Below, piece by piece: positions 15,690 to 23,876 of a stretch of DNA of 52,072 nucleotides. The notes under the pieces were generated by a model. That model ran no database searches, had not been told where the DNA came from, and saw nothing but the letters and a program-made list of their open reading frames with translations. This stretch comes from Clostridiales bacterium. GTDB lineage: Bacteria; Bacillota; Clostridia; Oscillospirales; Oscillospiraceae. Location: the NCBI GenBank assembly GCA_902362775.1, contig CABIXV010000010.1, positions 1 through 52,072 of the forward strand, in the 5' to 3' direction. Positions within the stretch are counted from its first letter, which is position 1; each line of letters begins with the position of its first letter. The translations under genes and the position numbers were made by a program.

Positions 15690-15701
15690 TTTGTTACAGT
15701 T
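15690..15701. promoter_or_regulatory. candidate TetR-type operator in the tetR-PTS intergenic region
   Basis: TTTGTTACAGTT, the exact inverse of the site at 15053-15064, lies 18 bases before the TetR start codon. It overlaps a plausible -10 box (TAACAA on the minus strand, 18 bases from TTGCAA) and sits 14 bases from the -35 of the divergent PTS promoter. This place allows autorepression and PTS control. Confidence 0.45.
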
Positions 15702-15714
15702 TGTACTAAAAGAG

Positions 15715-15743
15715 TTGCAATCCAAGTTTCATGTCATTATAAT
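15715..15743 (+). promoter_or_regulatory. promoter of the PTS/dehydrogenase operon
   Basis: TTGCAA (15715-15720) and a perfect TATAAT (15738-15743) are separated by 17 bases. Transcription from here would leave an AT-rich leader of about 150 bases before the EIIA start codon. The TTGCAA is palindromic and can serve the divergent TetR gene as well. Confidence 0.75.
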
Positions 15744-15898
15744 GGCAAAAAAATTTAAACTATAAGATTTTACTCAATGTTTATCGTCAAAATGCACAAA
15801 TTTATTGTATCATCTTTTTCATTAAAAATCAATAATCTCGCAAGCTCTTGGAAAATAATCCCAACAATATTTTTAAAAAGGAAGGAGGTGTAACAGTA

Positions 15899-16324
15899 AT
15901 GATCCCTATCATATTAGCAACACATGGCGACTTTGCACGCGGCATTAAAGATGGCGCTGAGATGCTGGTAGGCAAGAGCGAAAAAGTAGAGTATGTTTCG
16001 CTACAGCCTGGCGACGATTTCGGCGTTTTCCAGAAAAAGGTATCGGACCGGGCCAGAGAACTGGATGAGGGAGACGGCGTTTTGGTCCTAGCTGATCTGC
16101 TGGGCGGAAGTCCCTATAACGCAGTAGCCTTAACCATGGTGCGGGACGATGTTCATATTGAGTGCCTGACAGGCCTAAATATGAGTATGTTGCTCACCGC
16201 TCTGGATCAGAGGGAATACTGCAACCTGCTCCAACTGGTGGAGGAAAGTAAAATCGCCGGAGTGTCCAATATCGTCAGTGTCCGGGAAAAGTTGATGGAG
16301 CAAGACGAAGATGACACTGAGTAA
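15899..16324 (+). CDS. PTS system mannose/fructose/sorbose family EIIA component
   Basis: A 141-residue cytoplasmic phosphocarrier. The start IPIILATHGDFARGI is the EIIA-Man signature, with phosphorylated His9; DGVLVLADLLGGSPYNAVA and the later LTGLNMSMLL complete the fold. The ATG at 15899 follows AAGGAGGTG at the right distance; a GTG/ATG further upstream (15848) has no ribosome site. It takes phosphate from HPr and passes it to the EIIB encoded next. EIIA and EIIB are separate proteins, and the whole EII complex is read in the order A-B-C-D. It is the first gene of a 12-gene operon that ends with its own HPr and enzyme I. Confidence 0.95.
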   Translation: MIPIILATHGDFARGIKDGAEMLVGKSEKVEYVSLQPGDDFGVFQKKVSDRARELDEGDGVLVLADLLGGSPYNAVALTMVRDDVHIECLTGLNMSMLLTALDQREYCNLLQLVEESKIAGVSNIVSVREKLMEQDEDDTE

Positions 16325-16363
16325 CAAAGACGCAGCGCAATTAAATCTGGGAGGTAATAAATC

Positions 16364-16861
16364 GTGGCAAACATCAATCTGGTCCGAGTAGATTTCCGAC
16401 TCATCCATGGGCAGATCATCACAAAGTGGCGCACCGCGTTCAGCATTAACAAAATCGTGGTCATCGATAACATTTTAGCCGCGGATGATTTTATGATCAA
16501 GGTCTATGCGTCGGCTGCCCCGGCCAACACCAAGGTGAAGGTGTACTCTGAGGAGAAGGCCCTTCGCCTTTGGAATAAAAACCGTTTTGGTGAAGACGCT
16601 GATGTACTAGTCTTGTTTAAAGATATTGATACCTGCTATCGCTGCATCAAGGCAGGGATTGATCTGAAGGAGATCCAACTGGGGGGCATTCCCCATACGA
16701 AAGAGCGTAAAACCATTAAAACGGCAGTCTCCCTGGGGGAAAAGGAAATGGCCTATATCCGAGAGCTACACGATGAGCTAGGTGTAAACTTCACAATTCA
16801 AGTGGTCCCTGAGGACGACAAAATGGGATACAACGCCATCGTGAGGAGTTACAGCAATTAG
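16364..16861 (+). CDS. PTS system mannose/fructose/sorbose family EIIB component
   Basis: A 165-residue EIIB with the diagnostic LVRVDFRLIHGQIITKW at its start, where His15 carries the phosphate. KIVVIDNILAADDFM and IQLGGIPHTKERKTIK are further family segments. GTG start behind GGGAGG. It transfers phosphate from EIIA to the sugar moving through EIIC-EIID. Members of this family handle mannose, fructose, sorbose, N-acetylgalactosamine, glucosaminate and fructoselysine/glucoselysine, so the family alone does not set the substrate. Confidence 0.95.
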   Translation: MANINLVRVDFRLIHGQIITKWRTAFSINKIVVIDNILAADDFMIKVYASAAPANTKVKVYSEEKALRLWNKNRFGEDADVLVLFKDIDTCYRCIKAGIDLKEIQLGGIPHTKERKTIKTAVSLGEKEMAYIRELHDELGVNFTIQVVPEDDKMGYNAIVRSYSN

Positions 16862-16894
16862 AAATAAAAGGACGAGAAATGGAGGTATATACAA

Positions 16895-17707
16895 GTGGAT
16901 AATATGTTTTGGGTCGCAGTATTTTGTGGATTCTGGTACGGCTTCTCTGGTTGGAGGCCGGGCTACAGCACCCATGAGATTTGGATGTTCCCTCTGATGC
17001 CTGCCCTGCCTATTGGATTGCTGATGGGGGATCTGTCTAACGCTCTTATTATAGGCTGTGCTATTAGTATGATGTATGTTGGCCTGGTAGCCCCCGGTTC
17101 TGAAATGCCTGCCGATATGTCTCTGGCCGGCCTGATCGGTATTCCCTTAGCGTTGGCCATCGGTGCTGACACAGGCACAGCCATCAGCATCGCAGTTCCC
17201 TTCGGTGTACTCGGTGTCTTTCTGAACCAACTCCGCCGCATCATTAACTGTCACCTTGCCCGTATGTCCGACAAGTACGCACTGCAGGGCAACACCAAAG
17301 GTATTACCGCCTGTGCTATCTGGTGGCCTTTAGTCATCAACATGGTAACTAAGTTCCCCTTCGCATTTGCCGCGGTTTATTTCGGCGCTGATGTGGTGCA
17401 GGCTGTTATTGATATGCTCCCTGCTTTCGTGATGAACGGCCTGTCCGCCGCTGGCGGTCTGATGCCTGCCATCGGTTTTGCTGTATTGATTCGTCTAATC
17501 GCTACCCCAAGTATTTTCCCCTTCTTCTTTATCGGCTTCTTTCTGGTCAAGATCTTCGCAGTCTCCTCCATCCAAGCCGCCTGCATTGGAATCCCCATGG
17601 CTATCATTATTGTGCTGATGTCCAAGGAATCTCAGGATGAGACTGTCCGCCGTGCCGTTACACTGGCCGGAATCTCTACCGACGATGATGATGACGACGA
17701 TGAGTGA
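16895..17707 (+). CDS. PTS system mannose/fructose/sorbose family EIIC component
   Basis: A 270-residue membrane protein of the EIIC-Man/Sor type with about six to eight hydrophobic segments and the family stretch LIIGCAISMMYVGLVAPGSEMPADMS. GTG start behind GGAGGT. The C terminus ends in seven consecutive aspartates and a glutamate (17683-17706), an unusual acidic tail encoded by alternating GAC/GAT codons. The tail's role is unknown. Together with EIID it forms the sugar channel. Confidence 0.93.
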   Translation: MDNMFWVAVFCGFWYGFSGWRPGYSTHEIWMFPLMPALPIGLLMGDLSNALIIGCAISMMYVGLVAPGSEMPADMSLAGLIGIPLALAIGADTGTAISIAVPFGVLGVFLNQLRRIINCHLARMSDKYALQGNTKGITACAIWWPLVINMVTKFPFAFAAVYFGADVVQAVIDMLPAFVMNGLSAAGGLMPAIGFAVLIRLIATPSIFPFFFIGFFLVKIFAVSSIQAACIGIPMAIIIVLMSKESQDETVRRAVTLAGISTDDDDDDDE

Positions 17708-17721
17708 GGAGGAAACACAAT

Positions 17722-18555
17722 ATGAAGCAGAAAACTGTCAAAGAGAACTCTAAAATTACCTTCCGTGATCTGTGGACTGTGTTCTGGCGCTGGTGGCTGG
17801 TGTGCGAAATGTCCAACTCTTACGAGCGTATGCAGTCTATCTCCTATTGCTTCTCTCTGATCCCTGTTTTGAAAAAGCTGTATCCTAACCGCGAGGATTT
17901 TATCGAGGCAATGCAGCGCCATTTGATCTTTTTCAACTCGGAGGGTATCTGCGCCAACGTGATTCTGGGCATGAGTGTAGCGATGGAAGAAGAAAAGGCC
18001 GAGAATCCTGAGTCTGTATCCAGCGAGAGCATCATCGCCCTAAAGTCTGCTCTGATGGGGCCTGTAGCTGGTATCGGCGATACTGTGACTTGGGGTACCG
18101 TAAAGCCGCTCGTCTTCACGATTGCCCTTACCGCCAGTGCCAATGGCTCTGTACTGGGGTGGTTACTGATGTTCCTCTTTGTCCCTATCACCGTAGCTTA
18201 CGGGTGGTTCCTTATGATCATGGGCTACCGACTGGGTAAGGACGCGCTAAGTAATCTGATGGAGTCTGGCTGGATCAACCGCATCATCTCTGGTGCCAGC
18301 ATCCTAGGCCTATTCATGGTAGGCACACTGGCTGCCTCCTATGTTGACCTACAGTTAACTGGCACATATATGAGTGCTGGTGTGGAAACCACCTATCAGA
18401 GTGTTCTGGACGGCATTATTCCCGGCATGATACCTCTGTCTGTCATTCTAGGTATTTATTATTATACGAAGAGAAGAGGCCAGCGATTCGGGATGATGAT
18501 TTTAACAATCTTAGCGTCCTGTCTGTTACTGGCTGTACTCGGTCTTGTGGGATGA
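17722..18555 (+). CDS. PTS system mannose/fructose/sorbose family EIID component
   Basis: A 277-residue EIID. The family pattern is seen at FWRWWLVCEMSNSYERMQSI, HLIFFNSEGICANVILGMSVAMEEEKA and ALMGPVAGIGDTVTWGTVKP. C-terminal hydrophobic segments include the last 25 residues. The ATG at 17722 follows GAGGAGGAA; an in-frame GTG at 17704 lies inside the ribosome site region. The gene follows eiiC after 14 bases. Confidence 0.94.
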   Translation: MKQKTVKENSKITFRDLWTVFWRWWLVCEMSNSYERMQSISYCFSLIPVLKKLYPNREDFIEAMQRHLIFFNSEGICANVILGMSVAMEEEKAENPESVSSESIIALKSALMGPVAGIGDTVTWGTVKPLVFTIALTASANGSVLGWLLMFLFVPITVAYGWFLMIMGYRLGKDALSNLMESGWINRIISGASILGLFMVGTLAASYVDLQLTGTYMSAGVETTYQSVLDGIIPGMIPLSVILGIYYYTKRRGQRFGMMILTILASCLLLAVLGLVG

Positions 18556-18598
18556 TTCCATACTGAGCACAAAATTTATAATTTAGGAGGTGGTTATA

Positions 18599-19528
18599 GT
18601 GAAGGATCTCATGGCAGTGGTGGCTGGTGTGTTCGGTCGTCGATATACCCAAAAGCAGAAGACCTCGTTTATGAATTACATTGGGACCCGGGCCCAGGAA
18701 TTGGGGGACAAAGCCGTCGCAGATGGGTTGGATCAGTCTGGCGCTTCCGCTTGTCGGAACATCTACCTGGGGAGCCTGAATCATGCAGATTTTATTCTGA
18801 CCGCCCCCTACGATACACCTGCCAGGACACTTTTTTCGGGAGTGGGATATTACCCTTTGTCCCCTAGAAAGAACATGACTTGGGACAGCTTGTCCCTTGT
18901 CTTAAGCGCCCTTTTAGGCACTGCGCTGGTGGTTATCTATGTTCTGTTCGTCCTGCGGCGATTTCTCTCTATCGGTGGGACTCCGATGTGGTTGGCACTG
19001 GCCGGGATGCTGGCAGTATCGGCGGCGGCATTTAAGCTGGCAGCTGGTACTGCCAACCGCAGAAATTTTTCCAGAAATAGTGCCAGCGTAGTAGCGGCTC
19101 TGGAGTACCACAAACGCTATGGCAAGAAAGTCGCGGTGGCCCTTTTGGACCGCAGTTGTTGCTCTTATGCTGGGTATCGCCAGCTGGCTGAGAGACTTGG
19201 AGGCCTGGCCCAGAGTAAGAAAATCGTGGCCCTGGACTGCATAGCCAGCGGACCGGAAGTGCATGTCCACTGCGGCCGTCTAGTGGGTGAGCTGCTGGAA
19301 AAGGCTCCCTGGGATGATATGAATCAGCTGCATATCCTGGATGGAGAGCCGTTGGAGCGCACTATTTTAAAGCTGTTTCCCAAGGGCCTTCTGATTACAG
19401 GAGGTAGTTGGAAAACCGGCGAAACTGTGATTTTGAATACCCGTAGCGGGCGGGATTGTGAGATTGACCTCGATAAATTGGATCGAACCATTGAGATGCT
19501 TCGGGATATTTCGGAGCGCCTCAAGTAA
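18599..19528 (+). CDS. membrane protein resembling an M28 aminopeptidase without its metal ligands
   Basis: A 309-residue protein, GTG start 8 bases after AGGAGG. Two transmembrane segments lie at about 100-120 and 127-147. The flanking soluble parts read like a clostridial M28-type peptidase interrupted by a membrane hairpin: ADFILTAPYDTPART corresponds to the usual TAHYDT metal site, and NSASVVAALEYHKRYGKKVAVALLDRS to the usual NDNTSGVAALLE...VAFVFFD. Here the ligand His is Pro and the bridging Asp region is changed, so if the relationship is right it is a pseudo-enzyme. CCSY and HVHCG are notable Cys/His clusters. It lies in the operon between EIID and the dehydrogenase genes. The link to M28 is my reading of faint similarity; otherwise it is an unknown membrane protein. 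Confidence 0.55.
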   Translation: MKDLMAVVAGVFGRRYTQKQKTSFMNYIGTRAQELGDKAVADGLDQSGASACRNIYLGSLNHADFILTAPYDTPARTLFSGVGYYPLSPRKNMTWDSLSLVLSALLGTALVVIYVLFVLRRFLSIGGTPMWLALAGMLAVSAAAFKLAAGTANRRNFSRNSASVVAALEYHKRYGKKVAVALLDRSCCSYAGYRQLAERLGGLAQSKKIVALDCIASGPEVHVHCGRLVGELLEKAPWDDMNQLHILDGEPLERTILKLFPKGLLITGGSWKTGETVILNTRSGRDCEIDLDKLDRTIEMLRDISERLK

Positions 19529-19558
19529 GGAAATTTAAAATACGGAGGAGGACCCCAG

Positions 19559-19867
19559 ATGAGAATCGAACAACATCCTGTCTTGGGCACTTACGAAAAG
19601 GGGCCGCTGGTAACATTTACTCTGGATGGGAAAGAAATGACAGGATACGAGGGGGAGCCTATTGCGGCAGCTCTTCGGGCTGCCGGCGTGATGGTTCACC
19701 GACATACCCTAAAAAAAAATGAACCTAGAGGTATTTTCTGCGCCATTGGCCGCTGTACGGATTGTGTGATGATCGTAGACGGCGAACCCAATGTCCGTAC
19801 CTGCGTCACCCCTCTTCGGGCGGGTATGAAGGTGCAGACCCAGTACGGTGTGTCCGCAAAGGAGTAA
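19559..19867 (+). CDS. (2Fe-2S)-binding protein, HcnA / dehydrogenase delta-subunit type
   Basis: A 102-residue ferredoxin-like protein of the Fer2_4 family. It has the leading VTFTLDGKEMTGYEGEPIAAAL, then HTLKKNEPRGIFCAIGRCTDCVM and NVRTCVTP, giving the spacing Cys...CysxxCys...Cys for a plant-type [2Fe-2S] cluster. It matches the small subunit (HcnA, SoxA N-terminal domain, OoxA-type) of flavin-dependent amino-acid or opine dehydrogenases. ATG behind GGAGGAGG. It stands 6 bases before the FAD/NAD subunit and is expected to sit in the same complex, relaying electrons. Confidence 0.9.
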   Translation: MRIEQHPVLGTYEKGPLVTFTLDGKEMTGYEGEPIAAALRAAGVMVHRHTLKKNEPRGIFCAIGRCTDCVMIVDGEPNVRTCVTPLRAGMKVQTQYGVSAKE

Positions 19868-19873
19868 GGTGCC

Positions 19874-21448
19874 ATGAAAAGATATGATTTGATTGTGATA
19901 GGCGCTGGCCCTGCGGGCCTCTCAGCAGCCATTCAGGCTGCTCGATACGGCGCTAAGACCGCCGTGTTTGATGAAAATGCCAGCCCTGGTGGTCAACTGT
20001 TCAAACAGATTCACAAATTTTTTGGGTCCAAGGAACACAGGGCCAAAATCCGGGGCTTTAATATCGGAAAGCAGCTTCTGGAGGAGGCGGCTCAAGCCGG
20101 TGTTATCGTTCATCTAAACGCGGTGGTTATGGGTATTTATGACAACAAGGAAATCCTGGTGAGCATGGATGGCCAGACTGCCCACTACAAAGGAGATACG
20201 ATCATTGTAGCCACCGGCGCCCGTGAGAATATGATTCCCTTCCCGGGTTGGACTCTCCCCGGTGTCATGGGGGCAGGAGCCGCTCAGACGATGATGAATC
20301 TCCACGGCGTTCAGCCTGGGCAGAAGGTTCTGATGGTTGGGAGCGGCAATGTGGGGCTGGTGGTAGGATATCAGCTCATACAGGCCGGTGTGGAGCTGGC
20401 AGCCATCATTGACGCTGCCCCCCGGGTAGGCGGGTATGGTGTTCACGCGGCCAAGGTAGCCCGTATGGGTGTGCCCTTTCTCATGTCCCACACTGTGGTC
20501 CGGGCAGAGGGCACCGAGCATGTCACCGGGGCAGTCATTGCCCAAGTAGACAATCGCTTCCAGCCTATCCCTGGAACGGAAAGACACCTGGAGGTGGATA
20601 CCATCTGCATGGCGGTAGGCCTGAGCCCCATGAGCCAGCTGGCTGGTATGATCAAATGTGAAATGACTGACCACGGTGGTACTGTCCCTGTGGTGGACAC
20701 TAATGGAGAGACCTCTATTCCCGGTATCTATGCCGCTGGTGATGTAGCCGGTATCGAAGAGGCCAGTTCGGCCATGATCAATGGCCGGGTGGCTGGCACC
20801 GCCGCCGCCACTCGCCTGGGCTATTTGGAACAGGATGTCTGTGACAAGGAAGTGGCTGAACTGAAGGCTTCCCTCCAGCAACTTCACGAAGGTATGTTCA
20901 GCCCAGCCAACAAGGGACGAACTGATCTGACCCACACTGATGAGGGGATTCCCCTGTCTGCTAATCTGCTGAAGTTTGGCTATGTGACGGATGAGGAGAT
21001 CGAGCGATATCCTGGTGTTAAACATAGCGCAGGCATCCATCCAGTCATTGAATGTACTCAGAATATCCCTTGCAACCCCTGTCAGGATGCGTGTAAGTTT
21101 GGTTGCATTCAAGTCGGCGACACCATTACTCGCCTTCCAGAAGTGAATACCAAATCCAAGTGCACCGGCTGCGGTATGTGTGTGGCCTCTTGTTCCGGCC
21201 AAGCTATTTTTCTGGTGGATGAAGACGCCGGTGAAGACTATGCCACCGTTACCATGCCCTATGAACTGCTTCCCTATCCCCAGGTGGGGGAGCTTGGTAC
21301 TGCCTGTGGCCGGGATGGCAAGCCGGTCTGTCAGGCCCAGGTGCTGTCCTGCCGTACTAGCCCGATCTATGACAAGACAGCATTACTTACCATCCGCGTG
21401 CCAAAAGATATGTCCATGAAAGCAAGATTCTTCCGAAGGGAGGAGTGA
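19874..21448 (+). CDS. FAD/NAD(P)-dependent oxidoreductase with C-terminal ferredoxin domain (HcnB-like alpha subunit)
   Basis: A 524-residue protein. An N-terminal FAD site DLIVIGAGPAGLSAAIQAA and PGGQL are followed by a second Rossmann motif KVLMVGSGNVGLVVGYQL at about 155-175 and the flavin-closing motif GIYAAGDVAG near 277. After about residue 390 come two clusters of cysteines: CTQNIPCNPCQDACKFGC and CTGCGMCVASC, as in two [4Fe-4S] clusters. HcnB and opine-oxidase alpha subunits carry a BFD domain here instead; in this operon the BFD part is a separate gene just downstream. This arrangement resembles the alpha/beta/gamma/delta dye-linked proline dehydrogenases of archaea. The role is electron transfer from the catalytic DAO subunit to NAD, ferredoxin or another acceptor (inference). 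Confidence 0.9.
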   Translation: MKRYDLIVIGAGPAGLSAAIQAARYGAKTAVFDENASPGGQLFKQIHKFFGSKEHRAKIRGFNIGKQLLEEAAQAGVIVHLNAVVMGIYDNKEILVSMDGQTAHYKGDTIIVATGARENMIPFPGWTLPGVMGAGAAQTMMNLHGVQPGQKVLMVGSGNVGLVVGYQLIQAGVELAAIIDAAPRVGGYGVHAAKVARMGVPFLMSHTVVRAEGTEHVTGAVIAQVDNRFQPIPGTERHLEVDTICMAVGLSPMSQLAGMIKCEMTDHGGTVPVVDTNGETSIPGIYAAGDVAGIEEASSAMINGRVAGTAAATRLGYLEQDVCDKEVAELKASLQQLHEGMFSPANKGRTDLTHTDEGIPLSANLLKFGYVTDEEIERYPGVKHSAGIHPVIECTQNIPCNPCQDACKFGCIQVGDTITRLPEVNTKSKCTGCGMCVASCSGQAIFLVDEDAGEDYATVTMPYELLPYPQVGELGTACGRDGKPVCQAQVLSCRTSPIYDKTALLTIRVPKDMSMKARFFRREE

Positions 21449-21452
21449 TAGT

Positions 21453-21779
21453 ATGGAGATTTTTGATAGAAATTTGGATCTGGGTCCCTTTGTCCCAGGA
21501 CCCGACGATGATATGCTAGTCTGCCGCTGTGAGGAGATTACCAAAGGTGAGATCCGTCAGGCTATCCATGAAGGAATGTTTACCATGACAGAGATTCGCC
21601 GCTATCTTAGGGCAGGAATGGGGCTGTGTCAGGGAAACACCTGCGGCCGTATTGTGAAGGGAATTATTGCGGCGGAGCTGGGTCGGCGGCCTGCGGAACT
21701 GGAGGACTGTACCCCTCGGGGTCCTGCTCGCCCTGTTGTGGTGAAGATATATGGAAACGAGGTGTTCAACCGTGACTAA
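21453..21779 (+). CDS. BFD-like (2Fe-2S)-binding protein (dehydrogenase gamma subunit)
   Basis: A 108-residue protein with the BFD pattern LVCRCEEITKGEIRQAI (CxC) and MGLCQGNTCGRIV (CxxxxC), the four cysteines of a [2Fe-2S] cluster. The helical EIRRYLRAGMGLCQG is typical of the domain fused to the C terminus of HcnB or SoxA. ATG behind GGGAGGAG, 4 bases after the alpha-subunit stop. Its last codons overlap the start of the next gene by 8 bases, so the two are probably translationally coupled and equimolar. Confidence 0.9.
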   Translation: MEIFDRNLDLGPFVPGPDDDMLVCRCEEITKGEIRQAIHEGMFTMTEIRRYLRAGMGLCQGNTCGRIVKGIIAAELGRRPAELEDCTPRGPARPVVVKIYGNEVFNRD

Positions 21780-22908
21780 TACCGCAGATGTTATCGTTAT
21801 CGGTTCTGGGATTATCGGCAGTTCCACCGCTTATGAGCTATCTAAACGAGGGAAAAAGGTTATTGTATTAGAGAAGTACAGTAATGTAGGCGACGGCGCC
21901 TCCAGCCGGAACGGTGCAGGAGTTCGCCTCAGCGGACGTGTGGCCCCAGAGTCGTGGTTGGCCTCCAAAGCGATCAAAGACATCTGGCCCACGCTCCACG
22001 AAGAGTTGGATGCAGATTTGGAATATCACAAGCCAGGGTCACTTGTCTTGGCTCACTCAGAAGCTCAAATCAAAGCCTGTATGGGTACCATAGAAAAAAA
22101 TAATCTCGCGGATGTAGAATCACGCCTTATTGATGGGAAAGAGGCCCGGGAGATCTGTCCTTATCTATCCGACTATGTGGAAAAGGCGGTGTGGTGTGCC
22201 GAGGATGGATACGCAAACCCTATGCGCACCACACTGGCTTACTACCGGGCAGCAAGAAAGCTTGGTGTACGCTACATTACTGGCGAAAATGTGGTATCAC
22301 TCGAAAAGTTCCGGGGGCGTGTTCGCCGGGTCGTCACTGAGGCGGGCAACGTCTATGAAGGGGAACAGGTGGTGCTGGCAGCCGGCTTCAATTCCCGCCG
22401 CATTGCGAAGACAGTGGGGATCTGGATTCCCTTCCTTAAGCGGGTGGATGAGTGTCTCATCACTGAGATACAGCCAGCTATGTTTGATACCCGTATCTCT
22501 TGTGCGGATGGAAATTTTTATGGACACCAGACTCGGCATGGCTCCTTTATTTTTGGTGGAAATACCAATTTGGAGCGTTACGAGGAGTGCTACGATGACA
22601 AGCCTATGAATACCAACAAGCAGACCTCAGACAAGTGTCGTATCATCGGTCAATTTGTTCCTGCCTTAAAGGATGTCAAGGTAGTTCGTCACTGGGCAGG
22701 CTGGCTGGACTCCATGGTAGACCGACTGCCCATTATCCAGGAAATGGACGAGGTGCCTGGCCTGATACTGGCCTGCGGTTTCTCCGGACACGGCTTTGCC
22801 ATCGGCCCTGCAGTGGGCGTGGTAGTCAGCCAGATCGCTATGGGTGAAGCTCCTAGTGTAGATATATCCTCCCTGAACTATGATCGATTTAAACCGTCAG
22901 GATGTTGA
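21772..22908 (+). CDS. FAD-dependent amino-acid/amine dehydrogenase, DAO family (HcnC/beta subunit)
   Basis: A 378-residue DAO-fold flavoprotein, the catalytic subunit. The ADP-binding motif is ADVIVIGSGIIGSSTAYELSKRGKKVIVLEK, followed by DGASSRNGAGVRLSG and, near the end, LILACGFSGHGFAIGPAVG, as in sarcosine, glycine, proline and opine oxidases/dehydrogenases. GTG at 21772 (inside the preceding gene's end, 10 bases after CGAGG) fits the family N terminus; ATG at 21751 is an alternative. DAO enzymes oxidise a C-N bond next to a carboxyl group. In the context of a sugar PTS, a conjugate such as an N-glycated amino acid or opine-like phosphate is an attractive substrate, but sarcosine, proline or hydroxyproline remain possible. 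Confidence 0.88.
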   Translation: MTNTADVIVIGSGIIGSSTAYELSKRGKKVIVLEKYSNVGDGASSRNGAGVRLSGRVAPESWLASKAIKDIWPTLHEELDADLEYHKPGSLVLAHSEAQIKACMGTIEKNNLADVESRLIDGKEAREICPYLSDYVEKAVWCAEDGYANPMRTTLAYYRAARKLGVRYITGENVVSLEKFRGRVRRVVTEAGNVYEGEQVVLAAGFNSRRIAKTVGIWIPFLKRVDECLITEIQPAMFDTRISCADGNFYGHQTRHGSFIFGGNTNLERYEECYDDKPMNTNKQTSDKCRIIGQFVPALKDVKVVRHWAGWLDSMVDRLPIIQEMDEVPGLILACGFSGHGFAIGPAVGVVVSQIAMGEAPSVDISSLNYDRFKPSGC

Positions 22909-22912
22909 TAAA

Positions 22913-23578
22913 ATGAGGATCGCGGGAGTTATTTTTGATATGGACGGCCTCATGTTCGATACTGAGCGGCTGGTCCAGCAAGCTTGGCGGCAAGTAGGTC
23001 AAGAATTAGGGCTGGAGCTGGTAGATGGACTACCCGATATGATGGGAGTCAGCGTCCGTCAGGCCAATCTGATGTTTAAGCAGCAGTTTGGTGAGAGCTT
23101 CGACTACTATGGTGCTCGCCGCCGTCGCACCGCCCTTGTAGAAGATGCTATAGCCAGAGACGGGGTGCCAGTCAAGCCAGGGCTGTACGATATACTGCGG
23201 TCCTTAGCAGAGTGGAAGATTCCAGCGGCGGTAGCTACATCTTCTGATCAAGCTGTAGCTGAACGGTATTTGGAGATGGCCCAGGTCCGGCAGTACCTCA
23301 CTGCGGTTGTCTGTGGAGATATGGTGGAGCGCAGTAAGCCGGACCCACAAATTTTCCAGATAGCAGCTGAATTGCTAGGTACTAAACCGGAGGAAACTGT
23401 TGTGCTGGAAGACAGTTTTAACGGGATTAAGGCAGCATCCTCTGGTGGATTCCTGCCATGTATGGTGCCCGATCTGAGGCAGCCTACCCCTGAATTGGCC
23501 CGGCTTCTGGTTCGTCAGTTCAGCAGCCTTTCAGATGCCATTGAATTTATCGAGATATTTCGTTTACGGAACATTTGA
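22913..23578 (+). CDS. HAD family hydrolase, beta-phosphoglucomutase-like
   Basis: A 221-residue HAD superfamily protein. The nucleophile motif is VIFDMDGLMFDTERL, motif II is VATSSD, and the later motifs are RSKPDPQIFQIAAELLG and VVLEDSFNGIKAA. The cap lies between motifs I and II, as in beta-phosphoglucomutase and small sugar-phosphate phosphatases. The ATG at 22913 gives the family N terminus and follows the preceding stop by 4 bases; an in-frame ATG at 22880 lies within the DAO gene. In this operon it could dephosphorylate a PTS-derived sugar phosphate or the oxidised product. Confidence 0.9.
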   Translation: MRIAGVIFDMDGLMFDTERLVQQAWRQVGQELGLELVDGLPDMMGVSVRQANLMFKQQFGESFDYYGARRRRTALVEDAIARDGVPVKPGLYDILRSLAEWKIPAAVATSSDQAVAERYLEMAQVRQYLTAVVCGDMVERSKPDPQIFQIAAELLGTKPEETVVLEDSFNGIKAASSGGFLPCMVPDLRQPTPELARLLVRQFSSLSDAIEFIEIFRLRNI

Positions 23579-23597
23579 AAAGGAGAACGTGTGTCCT

Positions 23598-23861
23598 ATG
23601 GTCAAACAAGAGATTGTTGTGAATAACCAGAGCGGGCTCCACGCCCGACCTGCAAACGAGTTTGTCAAAATGGCCGCCCACTATCCCTGCAAAGTGACCC
23701 TCGCCAAAGGGAGTAAGAATTATAATGGAAAATCTATCGTCAGTGTCCTGTCCGCTTGCGTCAAATGTGGTTCTTCAATCGAAATTGTCTGCGATGGAGA
23801 GCAGGAGGAAGAAGCTCTGCGCGACTTGGTACAGGCTGTAAAGTCCGGATTGGGCGAGTAA
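23598..23861 (+). CDS. ptsH: HPr phosphocarrier protein
   Basis: An 87-residue HPr. NQSGLHARPANEF contains the phosphorylated His15, and NGKSIVSVLS contains Ser46, the residue phosphorylated by HPr kinase in Firmicutes. Catabolite-type regulation therefore looks possible. ATG at 23598 behind AAGGAG. It lies in the sugar operon directly upstream of enzyme I, so the operon encodes the complete phosphorelay PEP-EI-HPr-EIIA-EIIB-sugar. It could be the cell's general HPr or a dedicated copy. Confidence 0.96.
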   Translation: MVKQEIVVNNQSGLHARPANEFVKMAAHYPCKVTLAKGSKNYNGKSIVSVLSACVKCGSSIEIVCDGEQEEEALRDLVQAVKSGLGE

Positions 23862-23876
23862 AAGGATGTGATAGGA

